From: Areca catechu
Taxonomy: Eukaryota > Streptophyta > Magnoliopsida > Arecales > Arecaceae
Assembly: GCA_021397845.1 (NCBI GenBank)
Contig: CM038046.1
Span: forward strand, 5,375,001 to 5,439,000
DNA length: 64,000 bases
Direction: 5' to 3'
In this document: positions 37,170-50,683 of the stretch, in pieces
Layout: the number at the start of each line of letters is the position of its first letter
How positions within the stretch are numbered: the first letter of the stretch is position 1
Notes under the pieces: model-generated
Seen by the model: only the letters and a program-made list of their open reading frames with translations
The model's database searches: none
What the model was told of the DNA's origin: nothing
Translations under genes and position numbers: made by a program

Positions 37170-38847
37170 ACGGTTCAATGAAATGCAAATTTTATAAATA
37201 TATAAATAAAAATTTAAATGATTAACCTAAAAAATTATTTTGAAATATAATTACATCACTGATATCAATATGTACACAATACATGCTATAAAAATTCATG
37301 CTGCACATTTATATAATAAAAAATATAACTACAAATACGTAAACTTCAAATTTCATTCATAATTAAGTATTACTAAATAATTATTTACAAGATAGACATA
37401 ATCATATATTATTCTTATATACTTATATATTCATAATTAAATATTACTTTAATTAATTAACGACAAAATAATATTAATGATTAATCCATTTACTAACATA
37501 AATAAGTTCATATTTATAATATTTTTTTAATAAAAAAATTATTAGTATATCATTATTCTTTTTACATTAATTAATACATTAATTGATTATTGAAATATAA
37601 TACTAAATTTTTAAATTTTAATAATTGGATCTACATATTATTTAGTTAATCATTATCAATATATATTATTTTTTTAATTCCTAAAATAATAAATATTAAA
37701 CAAAAAAATAGATAATCAAAACTTCTTATTATTTAATAAATTTTAAATACCTTAAAATTTTCATATACATCTTATTATTTACTAAAAATTTTATATAAAT
37801 TATTTATTCTAATCATCCCTCAAATTTTAATAATATTTTATCAATTTTTATAATTAACATATTAATTTAACTTCTCGTAAAATCAATTTTTCAATATTAA
37901 TTTCTAATATAAAAGTAATAATGTAAATTATTAAATAACAAATACTAAATAAATTTATCACATAAAATTTAAAACATAAAATTTAATTACTCAAATATGT
38001 AATAAAAAATTTAATTCAAACAAGTATAAATTAAATTAATTTAATTCTTGAAATTAAATTAATATATACAAAATTTAATTTAAACGATCAAATAATCATA
38101 AGTTAGTAAAAAAATTATCTTGAATCGGGATAATGAAATATGGAAGAACGAGATCTAGATCGTCCAATGAAAGCCAAGAAATCAGATCTAGACAAAAAAA
38201 AAAAAATTAATCAAAAAGAGTTTAAATACTAAAAAATAAAGAAAAAATAAAAAATACTCGCTGGAATGGAAATGACCGAGAATAACGAAGACTTCGGGAC
38301 TCCACGCGAAGAAAAAAATCAAACTGGGACCACGGGAGGAGGGACCGGCGACGAAACCGGACGAGCGAGAGGAGGAAGAAAAAAAAAGCCGAAGAACAGG
38401 AAAAAAAAACAGGAGAGCGCGGTAAAAAGGATTTTATTGCATGCATGCATGTTCCCTGATGTATACTATATATATATATATATATATATGGATGTAATGT
38501 CTTTGAATGCTTTTAGACTAATCTATAGTTACGAAGATGAAAAATTTTGGAAAGACAGCCGAAATTGAGACATAGTCGTGTTTCATGTCAAAATCCGGTG
38601 ATAGATATCCAATTACATGCAAGCATTTGTTGGATTGGTTCTAGCAACCACTAACACGCTACCTAACACCTATGAATGTTAGGGGTCACCTGTGCCCCAT
38701 CTCTTGAATTATGTCCTTCCCCTAAATTTAAGGATAGAGTTATATTGGAGATATGAGAGATGGCGGATGGATAGAGAGAGAAAAAGAGATGAATATATGT
38801 AGTGATTATCATTATTATTATTTTAGTTTAAAAGATACGTAGAGGAA

Positions 38848-38895
<48 letters not shown>

Positions 38896-40076
38896 ATAAT
38901 TCTTATCTTGTCCTGTATGGAAAGCTATTCTCGAAGCCCACCATGCATTCGAGTTTGTTTTAGTAAAATAATTTTAGTTTTCCATCACACAGCCAGCATA
39001 AATTAATTGTACCAAAGAGCATGAACTTAAAGACTGATTTTAGTGATTATTATCATAATTAATTACAATAAACTGGCTAGCACTACGAAGTTTCCAATTA
39101 ATAAATTGAATTTCAACCATATGCTTGACCTTACCTCCATAATTTTGAAATCGTGACATTGATAATATTAGATTTTGATTTTAGTGATGTTATATGCTAT
39201 TTTTTTCTAGAGAAGATGCCAGGGAATCCCCACAGACATCAATCATATCACATAGGCGACCATATAAACAATATTAAAATACGATCTGTACCTTTTTTTT
39301 TTTAGAACAAAAAATATCTTCGATATCTTTGTTTAATGACAAAATTAATATTGCTTATATCAAGCACAATCTAATTAACCATGTCTTATAAACAAAATTG
39401 ATGATGCAAAATTTTCATTTTTTTTTAGCTGGCAATTCACAACTTTCGCAACTTCAAAATGGAACTTTTCTCTTATATTAATTCGTCTCCTCTAATATAT
39501 GATACGGTGATTTCATGTTTTAATTAAAAAGCTTACAATATATCATGATGGATGAAGAAAACAAAGAAGTTCTTTTAATTTTTAAGGAGCAGGTCAAGAA
39601 TTATTTTATTATATTATTTATTTTAATTTAATATTTTACTATGTTTGATTAAACGCGTGCTATCTCTTACCTACTCTTAATTTGTCATTTCCTTGTGAAA
39701 ACTTTGCTTGCGGTAGGCCATTGTGTGTTCAACGGCAGCATATTCTTAATCACCGTCGTCATGTGCTTTAAAATTCTCGACCGTAGGCCCGCATGAAGCA
39801 TGTAAACCATCCAGTGAAATACCGAAAGGAGTTAAAAAAAAAAAATAATGATACCCAACCAATCAGTATCTCCATATCATATATATATTTCGATATATAA
39901 TTAAAGTCCCTTTTCGATGTCCTTTCACCATGTCGATTCCCATTCTTTTAAGGACACGATACATGATTAATTAATTTTTGGTTCATCATTTCTACGTTGC
40001 AATCCTTTGCCGAGATATTCTGTCATCCATTGCCCAGGGCAAGAAGAATCTCCACTCTTTTGCTCCCCAGCCCAAA

Positions 40077-40111
<35 letters not shown>

Positions 40112-40238
40112 CACTGGCCACCATAACCTCATGAGGTTAGAGTCAAAATGTAGCCGAGGAGGCTGTCTGCTCGTTGGGCACGAGAAAGTGACGTAATTAA
40201 TATCATTTCCCCGACAGGCCTCGTATATACCACACACA

Positions 40239-40278
<40 letters not shown>

Positions 40279-41495
40279 ATTTTAAAACTGCCATCTTTAA
40301 TTCAAATCCCTTCTAGAAGGAATTATATCTTGCATTGCGTGTACCATTTATTTGATCATAAATAATATAGATAATCGCAGCTACTTGTTTGTATAACAAA
40401 ATTAATATTAAGGACTGGAATGAAGACTTGATGAATGAGAATTATAAAAATAAATGGTTATGTTTGACTGGATGCAGTGAGTGGTGCGGATATAATTTTC
40501 CTTCTTGCATGTCCTCTTTTTTTATTTTCCGTTCTCACATGGTGGCCCGTTTTCTCCGGTTGGAAAAGGGAGTCGCGTATAGTCCTCTTCCGCAGTGTAT
40601 GGGTGGAAGGTGGGCTAGGAGTCGGATTTCCGTTCCGATTAATCACAGGTCTGCCATTCTTACATACATTTCTTGGGTCGATGCCGTGTGGACCCATCCA
40701 TGCACCATGGAAGAGAGGACATTCACTGCCGGTTTTTACTTTCAGTCAATCTTAAACATGGACGCTGAGAAAAGAGAACTCATCGGTCATTATATATCTA
40801 TTATTTAATTGCCTTTCTTGTTTGATAACACCACCTCAGCTTGTGACACACTAATTGAGCATCTTATGTTTGTAAATGCTTTGACGAATTTTATCCCGTA
40901 CGTATCTATGGGAAATCTAGGGGCGAACGCGTGTGGCCTTTCATCATGTCCGCTAAGGATTGCTTCATGCCGAATGTGGGTCCAAGGGAAAGTCCATTAG
41001 ATTTTGCATGCATGGTTCTATAATTGATCTTCCAGAATGCACACCAACTAAAGTCCTCGCTCAAAGTAATTTACTAATGTTGAACGTTGAGTTTTCTATG
41101 CAATGTTTGACGATCGCCGATCCTAAGAGCCCACAAGCTCCCGCGATGGCATGGTGATTGATCGAGACCAAAAATCTGCTAACCCGGTGCCAAACCATCA
41201 CCCCCTAATTAAATCCACCACTTGAGTTAGTTGGCAATACATCATCTAATTATTAATATTACAAATCTAATCACCAAGACCACGTTCAGTTTATAACCAG
41301 CTCAAATGAACTTTTGCTAAAGTGTTCTCTGGTATATGCATCAGCCATAATTCAGTTTCACTCCGATACCATTTAAAACGATCAAGAATCTCATCCAAAA
41401 GATTAGTCGAGATATAATTTTTGGAACTATATGAGTATCCAAGATCCGATCAATATATATAGTTGATGTACGGTTAAACAAGTGCTCATGGTGCT
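37170..41495. other. Intergenic, AT-rich, no gene recognised
   Basis: From 37200 to 38100 the DNA is extremely AT-rich with no open frames. Microsatellites lie at about 38467-38489 (TA), 38853-38891 (GA), 40236-40273 (CA then CT) and 40078-40110 (T run then A run). The open frames in 38266-38568 and 40389-40808 lack recognisable domains, and I treat them as chance. Confidence 0.45.
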
Positions 41496-42988
41496 CGTTG
41501 TCGCTTAGATCGCCGTAGCCTATAGTTATAATGGGGCCCGATTGAACTGGTCTCTTCAGAAGTGTCGGGCTCTTCGTCCTCGCGTCTTTATGACCGGTCA
41601 GTTTTGCAAAAAAAAGGAAGACCCGAGCTGGGGATTCCGGCGAGAATATTTCGACGGTCAAATTAGTAAGGTGACCAAGGAGAGCAGACCCTTTATGGCG
41701 GAGGCTTGGAATACCACCGCATAGAGGAAGATAAAAAAAAATCAAGAAAACTATAGTTTCTGGGAAGCTAGGGGGTTGGTTGCTGTTTCAGTCCTTTGTC
41801 TTTGCTCTCTTACCGTCTCTCTCTTGGTTCGCCTCCCGTCTTGGAGGTCCCTCTTACTGTTATATAGAAATTGATTCAACCATACCGGGTTTGGAGCCTT
41901 GGTTGGGTACCTCTCTCGAAGCGTCCATCATGGAAGGGGTACAAGCTCTTCAAAGCCCACTTGGATAAGGTCTGAGATTCCTGGAAGAAGGTCTTCTTGC
42001 AGGAGATGTAGCCAGCATGCTGCAGAGCCTGCCCCCTGGTGGAGCGATCCCTTACGGAAGGTTCAAGTGGCATGCCATAGGATCTGGAGCTTTGGCTGAG
42101 TGCTTCCACTTACAGGGGGCAGATGGCGTACTACAAGGCTTGGACCCCTGGCAAAGCATTCCTCTTGTGAGAAGCGCAGACGCCGTGTTACAAGGCCTGG
42201 AACCCCAACAGAGCACTCTTCTTGTAGGAGATGCAGGCAGCGTTCTACAGAGCCTGGAGCTTTGGTGGAGCACCCCTCTTGCAGGAGATGCAAGCAGCGT
42301 GCTACAAGGCTTGAAACCCCGGTGGGGTACCTCTCTTATAGGAGATGCAGGCGGCGTGCTATAAGACCTGGAACCCCGGTAGAGCACCCCCTTGCAGGAG
42401 ATGCAAGTGGCATGTTACAGAGCCTGGAGTCCCGGTGGAGCACATGACTCCGCAAGAATTGTTGCCGGTCTAGTGGAGACGACGACGTCGTGCCCTTATG
42501 TCACCATTCGGACCTCTCTGGTGTCTATCTTCCGGGAGTCATGTCTTACCTTCTATTATTCCTCCCGTCATGGTTGGGGGATATCTTCTTGCTCTCGAGA
42601 CTTGGTCAGGCCGGGAGCTCAACTACTCCGAAGCTCTTTTTCACCAGGAGCTCGATCTTGGATTGAAGCTCGACTTTGGCTGGGAGCTCACCTCGGACAG
42701 GAGCTCACTATAGATAGGAGCTCGACCTTCGCTAAGAGCTCGCCCTCGACCGGGAGCTCGACTTTGGATAGGAGCTTGATCTCGGCTGGGAGCTTACCTT
42801 AGATAGGAGCTCGACCTTGGCAGGGAGCTCGACCTTGACTGGGAGCTCATCTCGGATGGGAGCTCGACTCGGACGGGAGCTCGACCTCAACCGGGGGCTC
42901 GACCTTGAATGGATCAAGTGGCGCTCTATGCCACCTCATCAGTCAGCTACGTCGGACGTGGACACCATGTCAACGGCTTGCCATACCA
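41496..42988 (-). repeat. LTR copy A of a long gypsy LTR family
   Basis: It is homologous along its length to 50679-53379 (inverted), 53384-54755 and 57213-58895. Shared landmarks are a start like TTGTCGCTTAGATCGCCGTA, the word GGGGATTCCGGCGAGAA, a central ~60-bp minisatellite (about 42000-42440) and a terminal GAGCTCGACCTTGG-type minisatellite (about 42600-42910), ending CCATACCA. No target duplication was found and no coding region adjoins it, so it is a solo or truncated LTR. Orientation (minus) is set by copy D, which adjoins a coding interior. Confidence 0.75.
42000..42440. repeat. ~60-bp minisatellite in LTR copy A
   Basis: About seven units of 57-60 bp with the core GGAGATGCAGGCAGCGTGCT followed by a variant of ACAAGGCCTGGAACCCCGGTGGAGCAC. 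Because the period is close to a multiple of three, several frames on both strands stay open for about 110 residues. None resembles a known protein. The same array occurs in copies B, C and D. Confidence 0.8.
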
Positions 42989-42999
42989 ATGTTCATACA

Positions 43000-43270
<271 letters not shown>

Positions 43271-43703
43271 TATTCAAATTAAATAAACTCATCTTATTCC
43301 ACAAATTTCAATGTGTGACATGTAGTTATTGTTAAAGTTGTTGCTAAAAATTAGACTTTTTACAATATGTTTTTATGTTTTAATAACCATTCCAAGCTTA
43401 AGACTGTAAATGGTTCAGATTGATTTATGACTCGACTCAAATTAACCTGCTTTGATCTAATCCATACCCAATTTAAGAAATAGTAAGATCAGGTTGGATT
43501 CCAAATTTGGATTCACTCTACATTCTAGGTCAAGGGATAGATGGTGAGAAGGAAAAATAACCAAAGCTTCCAATTTTGTTCGACAAACAGGTATTTGATT
43601 CAATGGATATTGCTATTAAGGCATAGGAGACAATCAGGCTCAAAGGATGGTGATTCAAAGGCCTTATTGGTAAAACTGATGTTCAAATGGTTGATGATGA
43701 AGT

Positions 43704-46149
43704 TATTAGGTTCTCCTTGGTAAAACATGCGGAATTTTTTTAAATAAAATTTTAATAGCGAAATACTAGATTAAACTATTTAATATAGGCATGCAAAATC
43801 AAATCTAATTAACATCTATAGATCTAGTTCATATGCAGAATATTAAAATCAAAATCTAAAATCTGAAAATAAAAACAAAGAGGAGATCGAATCTTATACC
43901 TATTTCGCCTAATCCATCACCTGATGTTCAGATCTAGATGTCTCTGAGTTTTGATGAAGCCATTTAAGCATTCAGTCCTTATGGATATCCACACAGAGCT
44001 AGCATTGATCAGAAGTCTCCGAGATCACCGAGATGCTAGCTCTCTTTCAGATCTCATTTCTTGAAAGTTGGATCTTGTTTTCTTGTTTGCATTTTCTTAA
44101 AAGTGAATTAGAAGGCAGCAAGTTGAAGATATTGTTCACGTGAACACTTCATGCTGGAAAGAGAGAGAAAGAAGAGAGGAAGAAAGAAGAGACCTCTTTT
44201 CTTTCTTAATTCTTCTGAAGGAGGCATGAGGAAGGGATGGATGGGGTGCCAAGAACTCAAAGGAAGTGCTACCATTTTTTTCTCACATTTGCATTGGAAT
44301 TTGTCGAAAAAAATTGTTGGTGCAAATCTAAGAAAGCTCCTCTTATAAACTTACTCTACCTCTTAGATAAAGCCCATCTCCTTTCAAGTTTGAATCAAAT
44401 TCAAATTTAATAAGGAATAAAGTCCTGAACTAGAAGGACTTTGGAGAGGGGGGCACCAACACTTAGGGCAAGTATTTTTTTCTCATGAAATTTTTTTAAT
44501 GACAAAAACCTAGCCTTTCTACTTTTATGCGCCAATAGCTAGCATGAATTCTTCTGAGCATGAAAAGGAGATACAAGACAGAGAGTCCCAGGCACCCAAA
44601 ACACTTGGGATGCCTCCTCTCTTTTTCTCTTTTCTTTTGGTGCAAGAAAAAGAATAAAAGGGTGCTAACTTTATTTTGGCACATACTTCTTCCTTATAGG
44701 CATGAGATGAGGGAAAGAATCTAGTCTAATTGGGTCTCTAATTTTCAACCCAATTAGGAACCAATCCTAGCCCAATTTGAATCTAATTCAAATAAATTTG
44801 AACCAAACCCAATCCTAATTCGATTAGGATTAATTAAGTCCAATTTTCAATTGGACTGGGAAATCCTATCTTAATCCAATTAGAAATCAATTTGAGCCAA
44901 ACCCTAATCCTAATTCGATTAGAATTTAAGTCCTTCCTAATTAGATTGAAAAATCCAATTCCACTCAACTTAGACTAAGTCTAATTAAATTAAAGTTGAT
45001 TTAATCCAATTAAGACTTGAATAGTAATTTGATCAGTCAAATTAAATTATAGTGCGATTATTGCAATTAAGACTTCCTCACCTTTTATTCCTCTTACTTG
45101 TAACTTTTAGAAATTGAACCTAACTATCAATCATATTGATAATTATATTGTAATACAACCAATTGATCAAGTCTATGATCTCCATCATAGTATTATTGAA
45201 ACTCTTTTTAATGGATTGGAATAATTTCAACTCATCTCAATCAAATGATCTAAGTAAATTCTCATAATCTACCAGTGTTGCTTAGTAGCATGCAGTACAA
45301 TTCCAGCCGAACAAAATTTATAAAACCCTTAGATATGGTTACCGTACGATTCAATTCTCCTATCATTAGTTCTGATAAGATGAAAGTTATAAAAACTTGT
45401 TAAACACTTTCATTTGTCATGTGCTAGATTCAATCAGCTTGAGTCTAAATAATAAAAATTCATGAAATTTTTTTTCTATCATTTACATTGCCATGGTCAT
45501 GGTCTTATGGACTCAATTTCTTAAATCGCATAGGACTATGCCTTATCTACTAAGATCGATAAATTTCATCTAGATGCACATCCTACTCCTATAACTAACA
45601 TAATATAGATAACATCACTGCAAGGACTTGAATGACTAGAAGACCAAGTGCTTGTACGGTCAAACTATATCAAGCTCACTATAAATAGCTAAGGCATCGC
45701 AGGCTAAAGAACCATTCACACTACCACGTCATCTTGAAAGTCACTGACAAGTAAGTAAATATCCAAGTGACTTCTCATATAGTCATGCTCAGTACTGTTA
45801 TTTTCTAACAACTACTTACACTCTCGTTTCAATGTCACCACATTATAGACTCGAGACTCATATATCTAAAAGGAAATCACCCATGTACCGATCTTAATGG
45901 ATCAATCATCGTTTCCATGATGATCCAATGATTGGAAGTAATTTAGGAATTAATCTATAATAATATATAGATAAAATTCTTAATTCTTGAGAATATGTAT
46001 CATCGTCTATTAATTTTCTAGACAATATATGGACATATATATAATATATATGGTATAAATAATCTAATTAAGAATATCAAATATAAAATTATATCCTATA
46101 AAGATAAATATATATCTGCCAGATTTACTTCTAAGGCATACATCTAACA
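43704..46149 (-). mobile_element. Solo LTR of a large Copia-type element (2.4 kb)
   Basis: On the minus strand it begins TGTTAGATGTATGCCTTAG and ends TTTTACCAAGGAGAACCTAATA. The ending resembles the AGAACCTAACA-type ends of plant Copia LTRs, with the terminal CA now TA. Flanks are GAAGT (43699-43703) and GAAGC (46150-46154), a 4-of-5 duplication. The 2446-bp length suits a SIRE/Maximus-like LTR; this family assignment is from memory of the motif style and is tentative. No polyprotein sequence adjoins it. Short open frames inside are chance. Confidence 0.6.
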
Positions 46150-46154
46150 GAAGC

Positions 46155-49100
46155 TGATTTAAGTATGTTAATTATATTTTTCTCAATTAAGTCTAATAAT
46201 ATATGAACATATGTCATGTACTTATTTATGGTAGTCTTATATAAGAATTTTCTTTAACTAGTCCTCAAGAGCACCTCTCCATTACTTTCTAAGCTCCTCA
46301 TTGAAGAAATATAAAAGATGGACATGATATATGTAGTTCCTAATATAATCTTGAGTTCGAATGATAAAATTAGTATAAAGGCACATAGTTTCTAAAAAGG
46401 CTCCTCAGTAGTTCTCCAAAATCTTTCCTAAATTTATATAACTCAGGCCATATTCGATAAATTTTATGCAAGCCTAATGTAAAAGTATAATAATTTTAAT
46501 AAAAACCATTTTAGTAGCTATTTTATAGAATGTTTGACAAGGTTTTGACCTTTCTTCCTGTTAATGCATGGGCTTATTATTAAATAAAATGCATGAATTA
46601 AAATTTATTACTCATTACCATATGTATAGTTTAAATTCAATCTAAATCCAATTTGGATCCAAATTTTTTGGATTGGAATCGAGTTATACATGAATCCAAC
46701 CTAATTTAAATGACTCGTCAGGTCAAAAATTTTGTCTGCAGACCTAGCTTGATCCAACCTAATCCTATCTAACCTTATCTTTTATCGGATTGGATCTACA
46801 TCCAACATTAGGATCCAAATAAAGAATCGGGTTGGGGGTCGAGGTCATTCATAATATAATCTAATCTAACTTATTTGCATTGTTAACCAAGCTTGATTAT
46901 ATAAGATATTTTTCTTCTTGATGTTATTTTAATTCCTCGGAAGCTAAGATAATGGAAATAATAATTGATAGATATAATGTTTCACATTTTTATATCATAT
47001 ATTTCTTTTGTGTTTTTTGATTCTAAAATGATAGTTTGGGTGCACTAAATAAAAAAAATTTAAAAAAAAGAAGCAAAAGTGTAACAAAATAAATTGTCAA
47101 ATATTTGATTTATATTCAAAGCCTAATGCAATGCCCGATTTTCTTTGGATCTGATATTGGGTATGGGCATAAAATCTTTGTGGTATTTGCATTTGGATTT
47201 GGATCTAAATACGTATTTTGGGTTTTGATATGGGTAGGGCCAAACCTGACTCAAATCCAACACCACTACTCATGGGAGACACTTGCCATGTTAAAAATGC
47301 AAACATGGGCCATCTAGATCATGCTATGGGTTAAGTCTGATATGCATTGCTGATATTATCAACTTAAGTTTTTGGGACCATTTGGTTTGTTAACACTTTA
47401 TAAAACATTGCACTCAAATACAAATATCTTCTTCCACCAATATATATATATATATATCCTATAATCCTTTCTTTCTTTCTTTCTTTCTTTTTTTTTTTTT
47501 TTTTGGGTAAAAAGTTCAGCACCTCATAGTATATTTAAGTAAACCTGGGTACAAATGTAGATCCAGGATACAAAAGCAGGAATGCCTCAATAAACGGACC
47601 AACAGAGGTATCCTTAAATAAACTAGGACAGAACCTTGACCTGGAATAAACAAAATACCTGAAGTAATAAATAATTACATGGTAAAGAAAAGAAGAAAGA
47701 TACCTGGCAAGGTTCCCTCATAAATTACTACTAACCAAGACCCAAAATGCCCAACAATAGTAATCCAGAAACCAAGAAACAAAATGATCCACACACTGTG
47801 ATTTCCCAGTGATAACTTGAAAATGTTTCCTCCATATTGTAGTCTAAACACTATAAAGCACAAAAAATTGAAGCATGAGAATAATCCTTGAAGCTATATA
47901 TATATATATATATATATAAGATGATTGATGGAGAAATAAAAGTTTCTAAGTTGCTGTTCTGACAGTAGATGAGGTATCCTGGCTACAGTAGTAATAAACA
48001 TGTTAGATATAATGGAGCCATCAACAGACATAATATAGAATTTTTTGAATTTCTTAACAATTTAGGGACCCTCATTTGCTGTCCTAGGAACCTCTGGATA
48101 GGATATGAAGCAAAGCAGCAGGTAGGAGAATAAAAACAAAGATAATTCACTTTAGATCTAAAATGGTGGTGGTAAAGAAAGCCATTTGCCCATACCAGTA
48201 AGAGGACAATGATGGATTATACTGGCACACCACTGTACCGTAATCCTTGTACACAAATAAACATCAAAGATAAAATGATGAAAATAGCATTGATGTAAAG
48301 CTTCAACCCTGCGAGGCTGTGACAGATAAGAAATTGATGAAGATATAGGAACACTGTCATGGTAGAATACTTCCTGACCATCAATAGATAGTTAGTGCAA
48401 ATAAGAGATATGATAATTGCTGAGAAGATGGAATCAACCGAGGAGGATCTATGCAGAGAATTAGTCCCATATTGAAAATATGAAGAGCAATAGAATGGTA
48501 ATGAAGATGATGATTATGCGTCGCACCTGAGATATATACCACCGATACGGTGAGCCGGAGACGAAAGAATGATCATAATTGAGGATCTTTGAAGATTATG
48601 ATGGTAGCTTATAGGATGAGATTTGAAGCCAATTAGAAAATCAGCTACAAAAGAATATGAGTATATTAAAGTTCTATAATTCTTTCTTTAATAAAGAAAA
48701 GAAAGGAAGTAAACTTTACGATCAAGTTAACATGATCAAATTAAATTAAAATATTATTAATTCTGAGCATTCCAACTACATGCACTAGCCACTCAAATCT
48801 ATAAGAATCAATCTGGATATTCCTGTAGGATTTAGCTGAAAATCTTATAGAAATCATGTTTATTAGCCCATCTACCTTATATTTTATAAAGAGTTTGTCC
48901 AAATCTAATCTAAATTTAGGGCTGCAGACAACAAAATAATAATAATGAAGTTTTTTTTTTCCTTTTCATAAAATTTGGATTGGATGGGGGTGTACGTTAA
49001 TTTGGAAACCATACTTAAAATGGATGTCTCAATCCATCAATCTTACAAGATTTTTAGTCCGATCCCGTGGAAATATCCAAACTATAAAGTCATATCATGA

Positions 49101-50641
49101 TCACTATAATTTGAAAATTATATGATCACCCGTCAACTTGGAATCATTCCACGTAACGAATTCTACCATTCCCATGGGGCCAATTTAGAGACCATGATAC
49201 TTGCGTGGCAGTGGCCAGCACCGGACACTTGTCTTGCTCTCCTCATGCGTCACAAATAATATATCTATATCTTCTCGATCAATATAATACTGGGAAACAA
49301 TTAACAGTAGAAGCCTTTTATCCGTTTCTTGGTCAGAAGACGATCATTACGGAAAGAATTTGGTGGTCGGCACGCTTAATCAATGCGGAGGCCAGGGCTC
49401 ATCATGGCTTAGATGATTCATGGTAGACCGCATTACATAACCAATCCATCACCATGCTACGTGCCCTCTGGCCCACGCGGCATTCCCTTTCCGCCTGGAT
49501 CTCACCGGTTTCCAACTTGGCAAAGCACTTCCAGATGAGGGGGTGGACGTACAAGGTGTTTCCACCACCAAATTCTACAAAGAAATTGAAGTCTCGTGCA
49601 TGCATATAATTTTCTCTTCTCTCTCTTTCTCTATCTCATACACATACTTTTAATTCTAGCAGGTATATATCACCATCCTTGATTCTGATTCCTTCATGCA
49701 GACATCCGAGATTGAGAGACCTCTTGTTTTTCTATCCCCACTACCTTAAGTTATCTCCTCTCTCCAAGAGCTTTTACCCTCCATTTGTTGTGAAGAGAGT
49801 GACCGTGCAAACGGTAGAGGGGTAGGATGGCACGTCCACATCGAAGCTCAACTTGGCTAGTTATTATCCCTGTGGAGTTATTTTCACGTCCCATTTTACC
49901 TGGAGACACCCCATGAATGGAAATGAATCATGTAAAGGGCACTCTCCAATTTATATAAGTTGTTCGATTAAGTGGCCTTATTCCAGAAGATCTAGTAGTA
50001 ATTAGTGGAATAAGAGATGCCACTGATCATGGTTGTTGATTTGAGTCTATAATAAGCTGACGAGAAGCTATATATGGATTAATAATTGCGACAGCAATCG
50101 CAATATTGGCACCGCCAAGGAAATTGGAGATTCGGACTTTATGTGTGGTTTAGTTTGGAGGTTTCTATGAATCTGGAAATACTTGCAAGACACATCCATT
50201 GCATCTGCCTCGAATCGCATGTGGAGTTGAATCCCAGGATGGATGCGATCCACATGGCGTGTCGCCGCTCTCATTTCGAACCATGGCCTCGTTGGGTGGA
50301 TGGTAGACGTCAACATTAATATGTAAGGAATCTGAGAGCGGATCCACATCCATCCATGCATGTGAGCAAATCATTGTAGAGAGAAACCAAGGCCAAAAAA
50401 CCTCCGAGGATTATACACCACGAATTAAATTGCATCATGGCGAATTTTCTTATGTCGGTCGAGCCTTTTATTATTATTTTTTTTCTTGTAAACAACCGAG
50501 TTTAAAATGTCGACTCGAAACCTGTGTACCTCTTCGGGAAGAAAATTTGGAGCCGGCTTGTCACTTTCATATGTGAACTGTATCTATCTCATCTTGTATC
50601 CTCAAAGGTTTTAAACAAAGTACCTAAAGTTCCCGATCAAA

Positions 50642-50673
<32 letters not shown>
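46155..50673. other. Intergenic, no gene recognised
   Basis: AT-rich, with only short open frames. T-rich runs follow CTTT repeats at 47470-47503. The minus-strand sequence 47490-47870 ends in a poly(A)-like run and could be the 3' end of a LINE, but no ORF2 remnant is seen. (TA)n tracts lie at about 47439-47457, 47896-47918 and 50645-50678. Confidence 0.4.

Positions 50674-50678
<5 letters not shown>

Positions 50679-50683
<5 letters not shown>

Larger units (their letters stand above)
31700..37170 (-). mobile_element. Putative Mutator-like element carrying transposase and PMD genes
   Basis: Transposase (34007-36658) and PMD gene (31818-33789) are co-oriented and only about 220 bp apart, with foldback hairpins just upstream of the transposase (36842-37163). 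I take this as one MULE with a PMD cargo. Terminal inverted repeats and a 9-bp duplication were not found, so the limits given are only those of the recognisable parts. Confidence 0.5.

Noticed and set aside
40389..40808. 139-residue plus-strand frame
   Set aside because: No domain, low-complexity flanks, and equally long frames in other phases at the same place.
42017..42447. Pairs of ~115-residue frames on both strands
   Set aside because: Created by the ~60-bp LTR minisatellite; the same happens in the other LTR copies (for example 54272-54736).
47490..47870. Possible LINE 3' end on the minus strand
   Set aside because: The sequence ends in a poly(A)-like run, but no reverse transcriptase remnant or target duplication could be found, so it is not called.
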